Shown piece by piece: positions 46,248 through 54,477 of a stretch of 64,000 nucleotides of DNA (position 1 is its first letter; every line of letters starts with the position of its first letter). Below the pieces are notes generated by a model. It did not search any database. It saw only the letters and a program-made list of their open reading frames with translations, and was not told where the DNA came from. Source of the stretch: Nitrospinaceae bacterium (GTDB lineage: Bacteria > Nitrospinota > Nitrospinia > Nitrospinales > Nitrospinaceae); assembly GCA_029261535.1 (NCBI GenBank), contig JAJDBF010000048.1:1-64000 (forward strand), read 5' to 3'. A program made the translations under genes and the position numbers.

Positions 46248-47795
46248 TTATATGAGCTGGTCTTCGTTAACTTTGTCAAAAGTCAAGGTGAATTGAGCCC
46301 CGCCTTCGGGGTGGTTGGAAGCTTCCAGGGTTCCTCCGAATTCCTGGATAATACTGGACGAGATGACCAACCCCAGTCCCAGTCCCTTTTGCGACGATTT
46401 GGTGGTGAAGAAGGGTTCAAAAATTTTATTCAATACACTTTTGCTGATGCCCGGTCCTGAATCGCGGATGGTGACCCACACTTGATCCGGTGTCGAGGTG
46501 ATGATTAAAATCAGCCGCGGGTCTGAGGAAATTTTCATGGCATCCACTGCATTGCCAATCAGGTTCAGAAACACCTGTTCCAGTTGCACGGCTTCGCCCA
46601 TGACCCAAGCGGATTCGTGCTGGTACATGCGAACAATCTGGATGCCCTCCAACCGGTTCCCGATTTGCAAGAAAGCCAGAGCCGATTCCAAAACGGTCCG
46701 GGTTAATACAGGACGTTTTTCCTGCGGCTGGTGTTGCACCAGATTCTTGATGTTGCTGATAATTTTTCCCGCCCGGTGGGTCATGTCCGAAATGGCGATG
46801 AAGTTGGATTGGACTTCATCGTAGCGTTTTTCCTCTAAAAGAAGTTTCACGTTATCGACGTAGGCCTGCAAAGCTTCGAGAGGTTGATTCAATTCGTGGC
46901 TGATGCCGGCAGACATTTGCCCGAGTACGGCCATTTTTGCGGCCTGCGCCAGCTCTTCTCTGGCCTTGCGCAAGCGGGCTTCAGACAGTTTGCGTTCGGT
47001 GACATCACGCACCACTCCAATGACCAGAGGCTGTCCACCGGACGTGGTTTCACTCAGGCTCAATTCGAGAGAAATCATGCCGCCATTTTTTTGCAGGCCG
47101 CAGGCTTCAATGAACTGACCAATGACCTGTCCCGAATCAGCGGACGGCTTGTGTTTTGAGAAGGGTAAACAAGAGGCCAGATCAGGGATCAGAGTCCGGA
47201 TGTTTTTACCGATGACCTCAGCGGCTTGAAAGCCGAAAGTGCGTTCGCCAGCAGGGTTGATCGATTGAATGGTGCCGTTCTGGTCGAGCGACAAGATGGT
47301 ATCCAGGGCATTTTCGATCACGCTTCGGAGACGCTCCTCGCTTTCCATGAGAGCGATGCCGACGCGTTTGCGCTCAACGGCGAACCGCATGGAGCGTGAC
47401 AGTTGAGCCGTGTGGAGATTGCCTTTGACAATATAGTCCTGTGCCCCGCGATTGAGTGCCGTCAACGCCAGGCGTTCATCGTTGGCACCAGTCAGCACAA
47501 CGATCGAAGTGCGCGGAGCCACCTGGGAAATTTTCTGAAGAGTTTCGATGCCTTTGCAATCCGGCAGAAACAAATCCAGCAGGACCAGATCGGCCTCTTC
47601 CCGCCCGAGGTACTCGATGGTCTCCGCCAGGGTCTGGGCCCGTTCCAGTAGAAATGGGGGATTGGTGACCTGACTCAGAATGATTTCGAGAAATTCGGCA
47701 TCCTCATCATCATCCTCAACCAACAAAACCTTAAGCGGTGCTTCGGTTTCAGCAAGCGAAGGCAACGGCTTGGTTATTCCATAAACGGTTTCCAT
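46248..47795 (-). CDS. Hybrid REC-PAS sensor histidine kinase, DctB-like
   Basis: A 515-residue soluble kinase with no membrane segment. Its N-terminal receiver domain (about 20-145) has D74 in VLLDLFLPD, then a PAS domain (about 150-275, DTILSLDQNGTIQSINPAGERTFG), HisKA with phospho-acceptor in MSAGISHELNQPLEAL, and an ATPase domain with NLIGNAVDAM, DSGPGI and GLGLGLVIS. The HELNQPL H-box groups it with DctB/FixL-type kinases that pair with NtrC-type regulators, as here. The N-terminal receiver implies input from another kinase, so this is one node of a phosphorelay. Confidence 0.92.
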   Translation of the reverse strand: METVYGITKPLPSLAETEAPLKVLLVEDDDEDAEFLEIILSQVTNPPFLLERAQTLAETIEYLGREEADLVLLDLFLPDCKGIETLQKISQVAPRTSIVVLTGANDERLALTALNRGAQDYIVKGNLHTAQLSRSMRFAVERKRVGIALMESEERLRSVIENALDTILSLDQNGTIQSINPAGERTFGFQAAEVIGKNIRTLIPDLASCLPFSKHKPSADSGQVIGQFIEACGLQKNGGMISLELSLSETTSGGQPLVIGVVRDVTERKLSEARLRKAREELAQAAKMAVLGQMSAGISHELNQPLEALQAYVDNVKLLLEEKRYDEVQSNFIAISDMTHRAGKIISNIKNLVQHQPQEKRPVLTRTVLESALAFLQIGNRLEGIQIVRMYQHESAWVMGEAVQLEQVFLNLIGNAVDAMKISSDPRLILIITSTPDQVWVTIRDSGPGISKSVLNKIFEPFFTTKSSQKGLGLGLVISSSIIQEFGGTLEASNHPEGGAQFTLTFDKVNEDQLI

Positions 47796-47859
47796 AACAA
47801 ACCGGGATGGCGTGCAAGGTTTTGCTCTCTGCCGTCATCCCCCTCCAAGGTTGAAATCG

Positions 47860-49446
47860 TCAAGGTGAAGTTTTTTCTTTCAACGAAAACGCGTGAAGCT
47901 TGTATTGAATGCTGTCGATGAGAGCCTGCCAGCTGGCTTCGATGATATCTTCAGACACACCAACGGTTCCCCAACGTGCATGCTCGTCACCCGATTCCAC
48001 CAGCACACGGATGCGGGCGCGGGTGCCCTTTTTATCGTCCAGAATACGGACCTTGTAATCCAGCAGTCGCATTTCAGCAAGCTCGGGGTAGAATTTAGTC
48101 AAAGCCTTCCGAATCGCTTTGTCAAGTGCGTTCACCGGGCCATGGCCTTCTGCGGCAGTGACTTCCTGTATGCCGTTGACCCGCACTTTGACGGTGGCCT
48201 CGGAAATGGGAGCTTCGTCTTCTTTCCGCTTCTCGACGATCACCCGGAATCCTACAAACTCATACAGTTGCTCAATTTCGCCACGCGCATCGCGCATCAA
48301 CAGCTCAAACGAGCCTTCTGCGCCTTCATACTGGAACCCGAGGTTCTCCGCTTCCTTCAATTGTGCCAGCAATTCCTGGATGCGCGGATCGTTTTTTTCC
48401 AGATCAACCCCGTATTCTTTGGCTTTGGAAAGGATGGTGCTTCGCCCGGATTGTTCGGACACCAGGATACGGGTTGCGTTGCCTACCAACTCCGGCACGA
48501 TGTGCTCGTAAGTTTCGCGGTTTTTCTTGATGGCACTGATGTGGATTCCACCCTTGTGGGCAAAGGCACTTTTGCCGACAAATGCCTGCCGGTTCCAATG
48601 CCCCTTGTTGGCCAGTTCGTCAACGAAATTGGACAGGTTTTTCAGGCCCATGAGGTGTTCGTCAGACAGACAGTCCTTTTCCATTTTCAGTTTCAGGTTG
48701 GCCATGACCGAGATCAGGTTGCAATTGCCGCAACGTTCGCCGTAACCGTTGATGGTGCCCTGCACCTGTTCAACCCCGGCGCGCACTGCCGCGAGGGCAT
48801 TGGCCACGCCCAGTTCGGAATCGTTGTGCGTGTGCACCGCCACGCGGGCCCGGCATGATGAAAGCACTTTGCGCGTCAACTCGTCGATGTCCCAGGGCAT
48901 GGAGCCGCCATTAGTGTCGCAAAGGACCAGCCAGTCGGCACCCGCTTCTTCTGCTGTTTTTAAAACTTTCAAGGCGTAGTCAGGATTGTGTTTGCACCCA
49001 TCGAAAAAATGCTCGGCATCGAACATCACTTCATCACAATGTTTTTTCAGAAACTGAATGCTCTCGCCCACCATCTGCAGGTTGGCGTCCAGACTGGCGT
49101 TCAACGCCTCGGTGACCTGCATGTCCCAGCACTTGCCAAAGATGGTGATCACCGGTGTGTTGGCTTCGACCAGTTGTCGCAGATTGGGGTCGTCTTCGGT
49201 TTTGTTGCGGACTCCACGCGTACTGCCAAACGCCGCCAGCCGCGCCTGCTCGAAGGGGACTCCCTGCATTTTTTTAAAAAATTCGATGTCCTTCGGGTTG
49301 GCTCCCGGCCATCCGCCTTCGATGTAGGGGATGCCGACTTCGTCCAGCTTTTGCGCTATACGAATTTTGTCTTCAACAGTGAAGGCGATGTCTTCTGCCT
49401 GCGAGCCGTCTCGCAATGTGGTGTCATAGATGAGAATGTTCTTCAT
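47860..49446 (-). CDS. cimA: Citramalate synthase
   Basis: A 528-residue member of the HMGL-like acyltransferase family. N-terminal YDTTLRDGSQAEDIAFTVEDK, catalytic-barrel segments HTHNDSELGVANALAAV and NGYGERCGNCNLISV, and a C-terminal LeuA allosteric domain. The DGSQAEDIAFT form and overall length match the CimA group (TIGR00977), which condenses pyruvate and acetyl-CoA to citramalate for isoleucine synthesis, rather than LeuA. The start is the ATG at 49446; the open frame runs 36 codons further but lacks similarity and overlaps lysC. It is the last gene of an operon after lysC (4-bp gap), which makes sense for isoleucine and aspartate-family control. Confidence 0.92.
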   Translation of the reverse strand: MKNILIYDTTLRDGSQAEDIAFTVEDKIRIAQKLDEVGIPYIEGGWPGANPKDIEFFKKMQGVPFEQARLAAFGSTRGVRNKTEDDPNLRQLVEANTPVITIFGKCWDMQVTEALNASLDANLQMVGESIQFLKKHCDEVMFDAEHFFDGCKHNPDYALKVLKTAEEAGADWLVLCDTNGGSMPWDIDELTRKVLSSCRARVAVHTHNDSELGVANALAAVRAGVEQVQGTINGYGERCGNCNLISVMANLKLKMEKDCLSDEHLMGLKNLSNFVDELANKGHWNRQAFVGKSAFAHKGGIHISAIKKNRETYEHIVPELVGNATRILVSEQSGRSTILSKAKEYGVDLEKNDPRIQELLAQLKEAENLGFQYEGAEGSFELLMRDARGEIEQLYEFVGFRVIVEKRKEDEAPISEATVKVRVNGIQEVTAAEGHGPVNALDKAIRKALTKFYPELAEMRLLDYKVRILDDKKGTRARIRVLVESGDEHARWGTVGVSEDIIEASWQALIDSIQYKLHAFSLKEKTSP

Positions 49447-49450
49447 GGTG

Positions 49451-50722
49451 TCACATGGCCTTCTGGTTATTTTCCGCCGATTGTGACGGTTTTTCTGAAT
49501 CGTTTTCTCCAAGTTTGAACTCGTCATGCAGAACGCGCACGGCAAGCTCTGCATATTTTTCTTCCAGGATGCAGGATATGCGAATCTCGGAGGTGCTGAT
49601 CATCATGATGTTGATGCCTTCGCGCGACAACGAGTCGAACATGCGCGCCGCGATTCCGGCGTGACTGCGCATGCCGGCACCGACAATGGAAACCTTGGCG
49701 ATGTGAGAGTCGGCGATCACCTCTGCGGCCTGGATTTCCTTGCCCGACCGCTCCATCACTTCCATCGCTTCGGTGAGGTGAGTCTTGGGCAGGGTGAAGG
49801 AGATATCCGTGTGTCCTTCCTGACTGACGTTCTGAATGATAACATCGACCGAGACTCCCTGATCGGACAGCGGGCAAAACACTTTGGCCGCGATGCCCGG
49901 CTGGTCCGGCACACCCTTCAACGTTATTTTTGACTGGCCCCTGGCGCACATGACGCCCGACACAAGCGGTTGTTCCATGTCCGGATTCTCCTCGCAAATC
50001 AGCGTTCCGGGATCATCGTCAAACGTGGAACGCACCTTGATTGGCATTTTATATCTGTTGGCGTATTCGACACAGCGAATCTGCAGTACCTTGGCACCGA
50101 GACTCGACATTTCGAGCATTTCTTCAAACGACACAGTTTCCAGCTTGCGTGCTTCCGGCACGATTCTGGGATCGGTGGTGTAGACACCTTTGACATCGGT
50201 ATAGATTTCGCAGATATCGGATTTCAAAGCCACCGCCAGCGCAACGGCGGAGGTGTCGGAGCCGCCGCGCCCGAGAGTCGTTACATCTCCCTGTTCATTG
50301 ACCCCCTGAAACCCGGCGCAGACAACGACCTGATTAGCTTTTAAAATTTTGCGCACGCGTTCGCCATCGATCTCGATGATGCGTGCACGGGTGTGGCTGT
50401 TATCGGTGAGCAGACCCATCTGCCGGCCGGTGACCGAGATCGCCGGACAATCTATAGAATGCAGGGCCATCGCCACCAGTGCCGCCGAGATGCGCTCGCC
50501 GGAGGATAGCAGAAGGTCAATTTCGCGCCGGTCAGGTCTCTCGCTGATTTCATGGGCGAGGTTGAGCAGGCGATCGGTTTCCCCGGCCATGGCCGACACC
50601 ACCACCAGCACTTTTTTGCCTTCGGCGCGGGTCGCGGCTACACGTTTCGCCACTTGCCGGATGCGTTCCGGACTGCCGACCGATGTGCCACCATATTTTT
50701 GTACGACAATGTTCTGACTCAT
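49451..50722 (-). CDS. lysC: Aspartate kinase
   Basis: A 423-residue monofunctional aspartokinase, phosphorylating aspartate as the first step to lysine, threonine, methionine and isoleucine. N-terminal [19 protein letters not shown], catalytic [15 protein letters not shown], and two ACT domains in the last 150 residues ([38 protein letters not shown]), the site of lysine or threonine feedback. An in-frame internal start giving a beta subunit is possible in this group, but I did not identify one. The ATG overlaps the stop of the upstream ApgM-like gene as ATGA. Confidence 0.96.
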   Translation of the reverse strand: MSQNIVVQKYGGTSVGSPERIRQVAKRVAATRAEGKKVLVVVSAMAGETDRLLNLAHEISERPDRREIDLLLSSGERISAALVAMALHSIDCPAISVTGRQMGLLTDNSHTRARIIEIDGERVRKILKANQVVVCAGFQGVNEQGDVTTLGRGGSDTSAVALAVALKSDICEIYTDVKGVYTTDPRIVPEARKLETVSFEEMLEMSSLGAKVLQIRCVEYANRYKMPIKVRSTFDDDPGTLICEENPDMEQPLVSGVMCARGQSKITLKGVPDQPGIAAKVFCPLSDQGVSVDVIIQNVSQEGHTDISFTLPKTHLTEAMEVMERSGKEIQAAEVIADSHIAKVSIVGAGMRSHAGIAARMFDSLSREGINIMMISTSEIRISCILEEKYAELAVRVLHDEFKLGENDSEKPSQSAENNQKAM

Positions 50723-51921
50723 CCTGCCTCGTTAATGAAATTTCGGATCAACTCCTGCCCGCTTGCAATCGGTGCGCTTCCATTTGATATTAGTTCCTCA
50801 TCAAAACTTGCGGGTGCTTCGCCTGCCGTTGGCGCGGGATAAATCACATAAGGCACCGGACTTTTTTTGTAACGCATCAGGTCGACCGAGCTCATGTGAT
50901 TTTCTGTGACCAGAACGCGCACGTTGCCTTGCAGTTCGGCCTTCTGCACAAGAGGGCCTACGATTTTTTCATCAAAATCTTCTATGGCATCGACCTTGTC
51001 GTCGATCATGCCCTGCAGTGACACCGGCTCGCCCGCACCCACATGTGTGTAAACAATATCGTGAGTTTCAAGTGCGGTCTGAGTGGCATCGACTTTGGCC
51101 TCGTATCGCGTGTTGAGAAAGCCGGTGATGCCTTCGACCTCGGGGACGTGCATCCCGGCCGCCAGGGCAATGCCTTTGAACAAGGGAGATGCGGTGATCA
51201 CGGCACCTTTTTTCCCCATATGTTTTGAAAATTCTGGCAGAGGTTTCAAGGGTCCGTTGCCCCAGAACCAGACGCTGTTGACCGCGTCCGCATCCGCCGT
51301 GGAACGCTGTTTATTGTATGGATGGTTGTGCAGGATGATCTGCGCCTCATTCATTAGATGCACCAGTTCCCGATACGACTTGTCTTGCGGGATGTGCTTA
51401 CGGATGCCTTCTCCCACCAGTTCCATCGGCGGCTGTAGCCGCTCAGGAAATGGATCGGTTTTCATCACCATCAGGTTGTTCGCTCCGCCACCGGAATGAA
51501 AACTCACCGCATCGCTGACAATGGACTCTTGCAACGCTGATATGAGTGTCGCCGAATCCGCGCCCGATAATTGATCCGCCGTAAAGTCCTTGAGGATCAT
51601 GTCGTTGTGGCTGGACTGCAAAATGACAAAGTCGCAACACAGCGGCATCTCGCCTTCACCCACCGGTACAGCCAATGCTTTGGCGAGGTAATGTCCTGGC
51701 CCTGAGGCGTATTCGACTGGGTCGTATCCGAGGAGCCCGAGCAGGGAAATCTCCGGCCCTGCCGGCAAGGATTCGGGCAGGGGATTGTAAGCCCCGGCCC
51801 GACCGGTCTGCGCCAGCCGGTCCAGATTGGGCGTGTTCGCCAATTGCAAAGGAGTCTGATTATCTCTTTCGGCAATGGGCTGATCGCTCAGGCCACCGCC
51901 GATCAATATGAGGTATTTCAT
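50719..51921 (-). CDS. ApgM-like alkaline-phosphatase-superfamily protein, active site degenerate
   Basis: A 400-residue protein of the archaeal-type phosphoglycerate mutase family, recognisable by [50 protein letters not shown] and [12 protein letters not shown]. Some bacterial relatives are a proposed homoserine kinase (TIGR02535). The catalytic set, however, seems lost: the metal Asp of the DG motif is G9 (GGGLSD), the nucleophile Ser of GSD is P56 (AGPEIS), the TDxxGH motif reads AGEPVSLQG, and the GDHSTP motif reads ENHMSS. It is first in the operon, overlapping lysC. It is unlikely to be a working mutase; perhaps a regulatory or binding subunit. Confidence 0.8.
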   Translation of the reverse strand: MKYLILIGGGLSDQPIAERDNQTPLQLANTPNLDRLAQTGRAGAYNPLPESLPAGPEISLLGLLGYDPVEYASGPGHYLAKALAVPVGEGEMPLCCDFVILQSSHNDMILKDFTADQLSGADSATLISALQESIVSDAVSFHSGGGANNLMVMKTDPFPERLQPPMELVGEGIRKHIPQDKSYRELVHLMNEAQIILHNHPYNKQRSTADADAVNSVWFWGNGPLKPLPEFSKHMGKKGAVITASPLFKGIALAAGMHVPEVEGITGFLNTRYEAKVDATQTALETHDIVYTHVGAGEPVSLQGMIDDKVDAIEDFDEKIVGPLVQKAELQGNVRVLVTENHMSSVDLMRYKKSPVPYVIYPAPTAGEAPASFDEELISNGSAPIASGQELIRNFINEAG

Positions 51922-52198
51922 CGGTATCCATTATGGAAAAAAGACTAAGGGAATGGGTAATTATACCCTGTTTTGCCAAAATTACCACGGGAAGTGGGGG
52001 CTTAGCACTTGTTTTTTAAGATTTTGCATGGGTGTCCGAAAATCCGGAACACTGATTCAGGGTTTTGCCGGGAGCGGTCATTTCAAGCTGATGGGTATTA
52101 TTTGGCAGGTGTCTTTTCGCCGCTATTGATTTGACATAGGGAAAGGATTTCAAGAAGATGGGTGGGCAGTTAAAAGGTTCAACTAAACGGATACCCTT

Positions 52199-53137
52199 AT
52201 GAAATGTCCTGAATGTGGTTTTGAGCAGAAGCCGCGCGAGGTGTGCTCGGTGTGCGGATTGGTGTTGTCGGATTATCTGGCGAAGAAAGCCATGCAGAGA
52301 GATCGCCCGGAACCGACAGCGGAGCAGATCAAGCGTGGGCAGATGGTGTCGATTCGGCGCGGTCATAAAATCATCCGCAATGTGAATACACGCGACCTTC
52401 CGGAAAAAATCAAGCGTGGGGAAGTGTATTCAAGCGATGAAATTTCCTCAGATGAACAGAAGTGGGTTCTTGCCGGAAAGCATCCGCAACTGAAAACCCT
52501 GTTTCAGAAATCCGAGGAGCCGGTTGAATCGAGTCCGCCGGAAAATAAGAAACAGAAAGAGCCTCAGATTGAAGTTCGCGATCCGCAAAAGAAAGCCAAA
52601 CTGAAGCGGCTGACCAAGCGGCACGAGTCCGGCAAAATGTCCGACGAAGATTATACGAAAGAGCGCAACAAGATTCTCAAGAAGGCGATGGATGAGCAGA
52701 GAGAACAGGCCACTGGTCAGGCAACCCGTGCGACGCTTGTGGGTGGACTGGGTGTGTTGATGCTTTCCATCGGAATTTACCTGCCGATTTATTCCGTGCG
52801 TCTGGTGCCGGACACCACCCTGTACGACAAGAGTATTATCCAATTAGCGATCATGGTGAGCCTGGTCATATTGACCATGCTGGATATGGCGCGTAACGAT
52901 TTCCGCTGGGCGCGGGCGACTGGTGTGGTGATCGCCGGTACGCTGTTCACTATTTTTTATATGCAGAATCAGGAAATCGCCGAGGTGCTCTCCGGCAAAC
53001 AGGAGGCCATTGTCGGGGGACTGTTTGACGGGTTCGATAAAGTCGGCGTGGAGAAAATCAAACCCGCGTGGGGCTGGATCGTCCTCAGCCTCGGCGCGTT
53101 GATGGTGCACCTTTCCGGCTGGCTCCGCAGTAAGTAA
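52199..53137 (+). CDS. Zinc-ribbon membrane protein of unknown function
   Basis: A 312-residue protein. It opens with MKCPECGFEQKPREVCSVCG, a four-cysteine zinc ribbon (C3, C6, C16, C19). A long charged, lysine-rich cytoplasmic region follows (about 30-180) with a short coiled-coil or SHOCT-like segment (KLKRLTKRHESGKMSDEDY, about 137-155). The C-terminus has four hydrophobic segments (LVGGLGVLMLSIGIYLPIY, LAIMVSLVILTML, GVVIAGTLFTIFYM, AWGWIVLSLGALMVHLSGW). I do not recognise a defined family. It stands alone between the ApgM-lysC operon and the toxin-antitoxin pair, and a hairpin repeat follows its stop. Confidence 0.75.
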   Translation: MKCPECGFEQKPREVCSVCGLVLSDYLAKKAMQRDRPEPTAEQIKRGQMVSIRRGHKIIRNVNTRDLPEKIKRGEVYSSDEISSDEQKWVLAGKHPQLKTLFQKSEEPVESSPPENKKQKEPQIEVRDPQKKAKLKRLTKRHESGKMSDEDYTKERNKILKKAMDEQREQATGQATRATLVGGLGVLMLSIGIYLPIYSVRLVPDTTLYDKSIIQLAIMVSLVILTMLDMARNDFRWARATGVVIAGTLFTIFYMQNQEIAEVLSGKQEAIVGGLFDGFDKVGVEKIKPAWGWIVLSLGALMVHLSGWLRSK

Positions 53138-53150
53138 CGACCCACGGTTA

Positions 53151-53164
53151 CCACCTTGCGGTGG
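53151..53164. repeat. CCACC-TTGC-GGTGG hairpin repeat
   Basis: Perfect 5-bp stem with TTGC tetraloop directly downstream of the zinc-ribbon gene. The same ACCTTGCGGT core occurs at 18141-18153, 57396-57408 and, with TGGC in the loop, 11042-11054. Confidence 0.7.
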
Positions 53165-53230
53165 GGCTAGATGGCTACCCTGCATATTAGCTTGAGGCCC
53201 GATTTAGGGTATGGAACAAGAGCTTGTGGT

Positions 53231-53734
53231 TTAAGCGGTTGCGCAATCAAAAAATTCTTCTGTAGGAATTCTAAGCTTGGGGTTATCAGGATTGGTAGGT
53301 CTATTGGAAATGATAAACTCAATAAGCTTTTTTATGAATGGAGTTTGTGCCAGCTGATTGTTTCTCTTTAGGGTATAGAATGCCCTGAGGGCCCTATCCC
53401 TATCGTTGTTAAGAGGTTTCTTGGCAGTTTCCCACCGTGTTACAGTGAGTCGTGTTACTCCTAAATGTTCTGCCAGATGTTCTGCTGTTAGCCCCAAATT
53501 TTTCCTCAGAAACCTGGCTTCCTTGCCAGACAGGTTATTTCCTTTCGTAAGGATTAAAAAGGAAATTACGGAGTGCAACTCGATGGTTTTCTGGATTTCC
53601 ACCATGGATTCCTTACACTTTCCACATCTGTAAACGGGGACACCAATCAGTTCAACATTGTCCAAGCCGGACTCTTTATACATGTAATTTTCTTTGTGCT
53701 TTTTTAATGTTCCGCCGCAATTTGAGCATTTCAT
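53231..53734 (-). CDS. MqsA-type antitoxin (zinc finger + HTH)
   Basis: A 167-residue antitoxin. The N-terminal domain has paired cysteines C3, C6, C37 and C40 (MKCSNCGG and YRCGKCKE), the YgiT/MqsA-type zinc finger that binds the toxin. The C-terminal half (about 65-105) is an XRE-type helix-turn-helix (LGLTAEHLAEHLGVTRLTVTRWETAKKP), which would bind the operator and repress the pair. It begins two bases after the toxin stop, so toxin precedes antitoxin as in mqsRA and higBA. The pair is the only such module in the window. Confidence 0.88.
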   Translation of the reverse strand: MKCSNCGGTLKKHKENYMYKESGLDNVELIGVPVYRCGKCKESMVEIQKTIELHSVISFLILTKGNNLSGKEARFLRKNLGLTAEHLAEHLGVTRLTVTRWETAKKPLNNDRDRALRAFYTLKRNNQLAQTPFIKKLIEFIISNRPTNPDNPKLRIPTEEFFDCATA

Positions 53735-53736
53735 AT

Positions 53737-54078
53737 TTATTTCTTCTTTTTATCGGTGGTCGATGTAATTACTGTGATAATAATCACACTAGGGGATGCG
53801 ACTCTAAAGACAGCCTTCAGCCCTGTAAAGAGACTTTCTATTGAATATTTCCAATCGCCAGTTGTAATGTCTGGTTCACCCTCATAGTGCACAAACCCGT
53901 CTTTTGAGAGGCTCAATAAATCGTTAGCATCCACCCCTCTAGTAGCCATCCGTTTGCTGGCGTGCGAAGTATAGATAACAGAGCCAGAAATAAAAGCTTC
54001 CCGGAAAGCATTTTTGGCCTGTGTTTTGGCTAGTCGGGGAGGCTGTTTTGGGTTTTTGGCTACTTTTTTCTTGCTCAT
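53737..54078 (-). CDS. DUF4258-type toxin
   Basis: A 113-residue basic protein. The DUF4258 signature is visible as HASKRMATRGVDANDLLSLSKDG and KAVFRVASPSVIIITVIT; the family is often found with YgiT-type antitoxins, as here, and is presumed to be an mRNA-acting RelE-like toxin. The N-terminal 25 residues are rich in lysine. The start is the ATG at 54078, just after a palindromic operator; an upstream in-frame codon exists but lies in the operator. Its enzymatic activity is not shown by sequence alone. Confidence 0.82.
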   Translation of the reverse strand: MSKKKVAKNPKQPPRLAKTQAKNAFREAFISGSVIYTSHASKRMATRGVDANDLLSLSKDGFVHYEGEPDITTGDWKYSIESLFTGLKAVFRVASPSVIIITVITSTTDKKKK

Positions 54079-54083
54079 AGAAA

Positions 54084-54098
54084 GTATCAAATTGATAC
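54084..54098 (-). promoter_or_regulatory. Palindromic operator of toxin-antitoxin operon
   Basis: GTATCAA-A-TTGATAC, a perfect 15-bp inverted repeat five bases upstream of the toxin ATG, in the position expected for autorepression by the HTH antitoxin. AATATTATTAA just beyond could hold the -10. Function is inference. Confidence 0.65.
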
Positions 54099-54189
54099 AT
54101 TAATAATATTGGCTGGGGGCGGGGAAAGTCAATAATAATTGTGTGTAAAAGTGTACAAAGGTAAACTCGGATTACCTTTAAAAATAAGG

Positions 54190-54216
54190 ACCAAGCAAGA
54201 GGATTTGAACCTGCAA
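54190..54216 (-). tRNA. tRNA 3'-end relic (T-arm)
   Basis: On the minus strand GCAGGTTCAAATCCTC has the invariant TTCRA of a T loop with stem pairs G-C, G-C and A-T, but a C-C mismatch and a G-T pair in the outer stem. TTGCTTGG follows where an acceptor strand would be. The complement CCAAGCA is not found at the proper distance, so no whole tRNA can be folded. It looks like a decayed tRNA 3' end, possibly an attachment-site remnant. Confidence 0.4.
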
Positions 54217-54477
54217 CCCCCTTTATTCAGCAATATCCTAAACGAATAAAACCAAAATACACAGTCTTAATATATGCTTTGAAAATCAAGTTGTGAGCGC
54301 AAAAAGTCAAATAATAATAAGAGTATGAGGACGTATTCGCTAAGGTACTCTCCTCATTCGCTAGAATTTTAATATGAGAAAAAATAAAAAAGCCCACTCT
54401 TGCCAGATGAAAATTGATTTTATATGCAGATAAAGAATGAACCGAACGGTGATTTTCGTTCATTCTCTACGGAGGAC

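Larger units (their letters stand above)
54079..54477. other. Intergenic region between toxin and NtrC-type gene
   Basis: A 399-bp AT-rich gap with the palindromic operator (54084-54098) and a tRNA-like relic (54190-54216). A 78-codon minus-strand frame at 54227-54463 is low-complexity, rich in Tyr, Phe and Ile, and not convincing as a gene. Confidence 0.55.

Noticed and set aside
51908-52129. 73-codon plus-strand open frame before the zinc-ribbon gene
   Set aside because: It overlaps the start of the ApgM-like gene on the other strand and shows no domain or ribosome-binding site.
54185-54280. Complete tRNA gene on the minus strand
   Set aside because: Only the T-arm is recognisable; the matching 5' acceptor strand is missing and the T stem has a mismatch.
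54227-54463. 78-codon minus-strand open frame near the toxin-antitoxin pair
   Set aside because: AT-driven composition rich in Tyr, Phe and Ile, overlaps the tRNA-relic area and has no ribosome-binding site.
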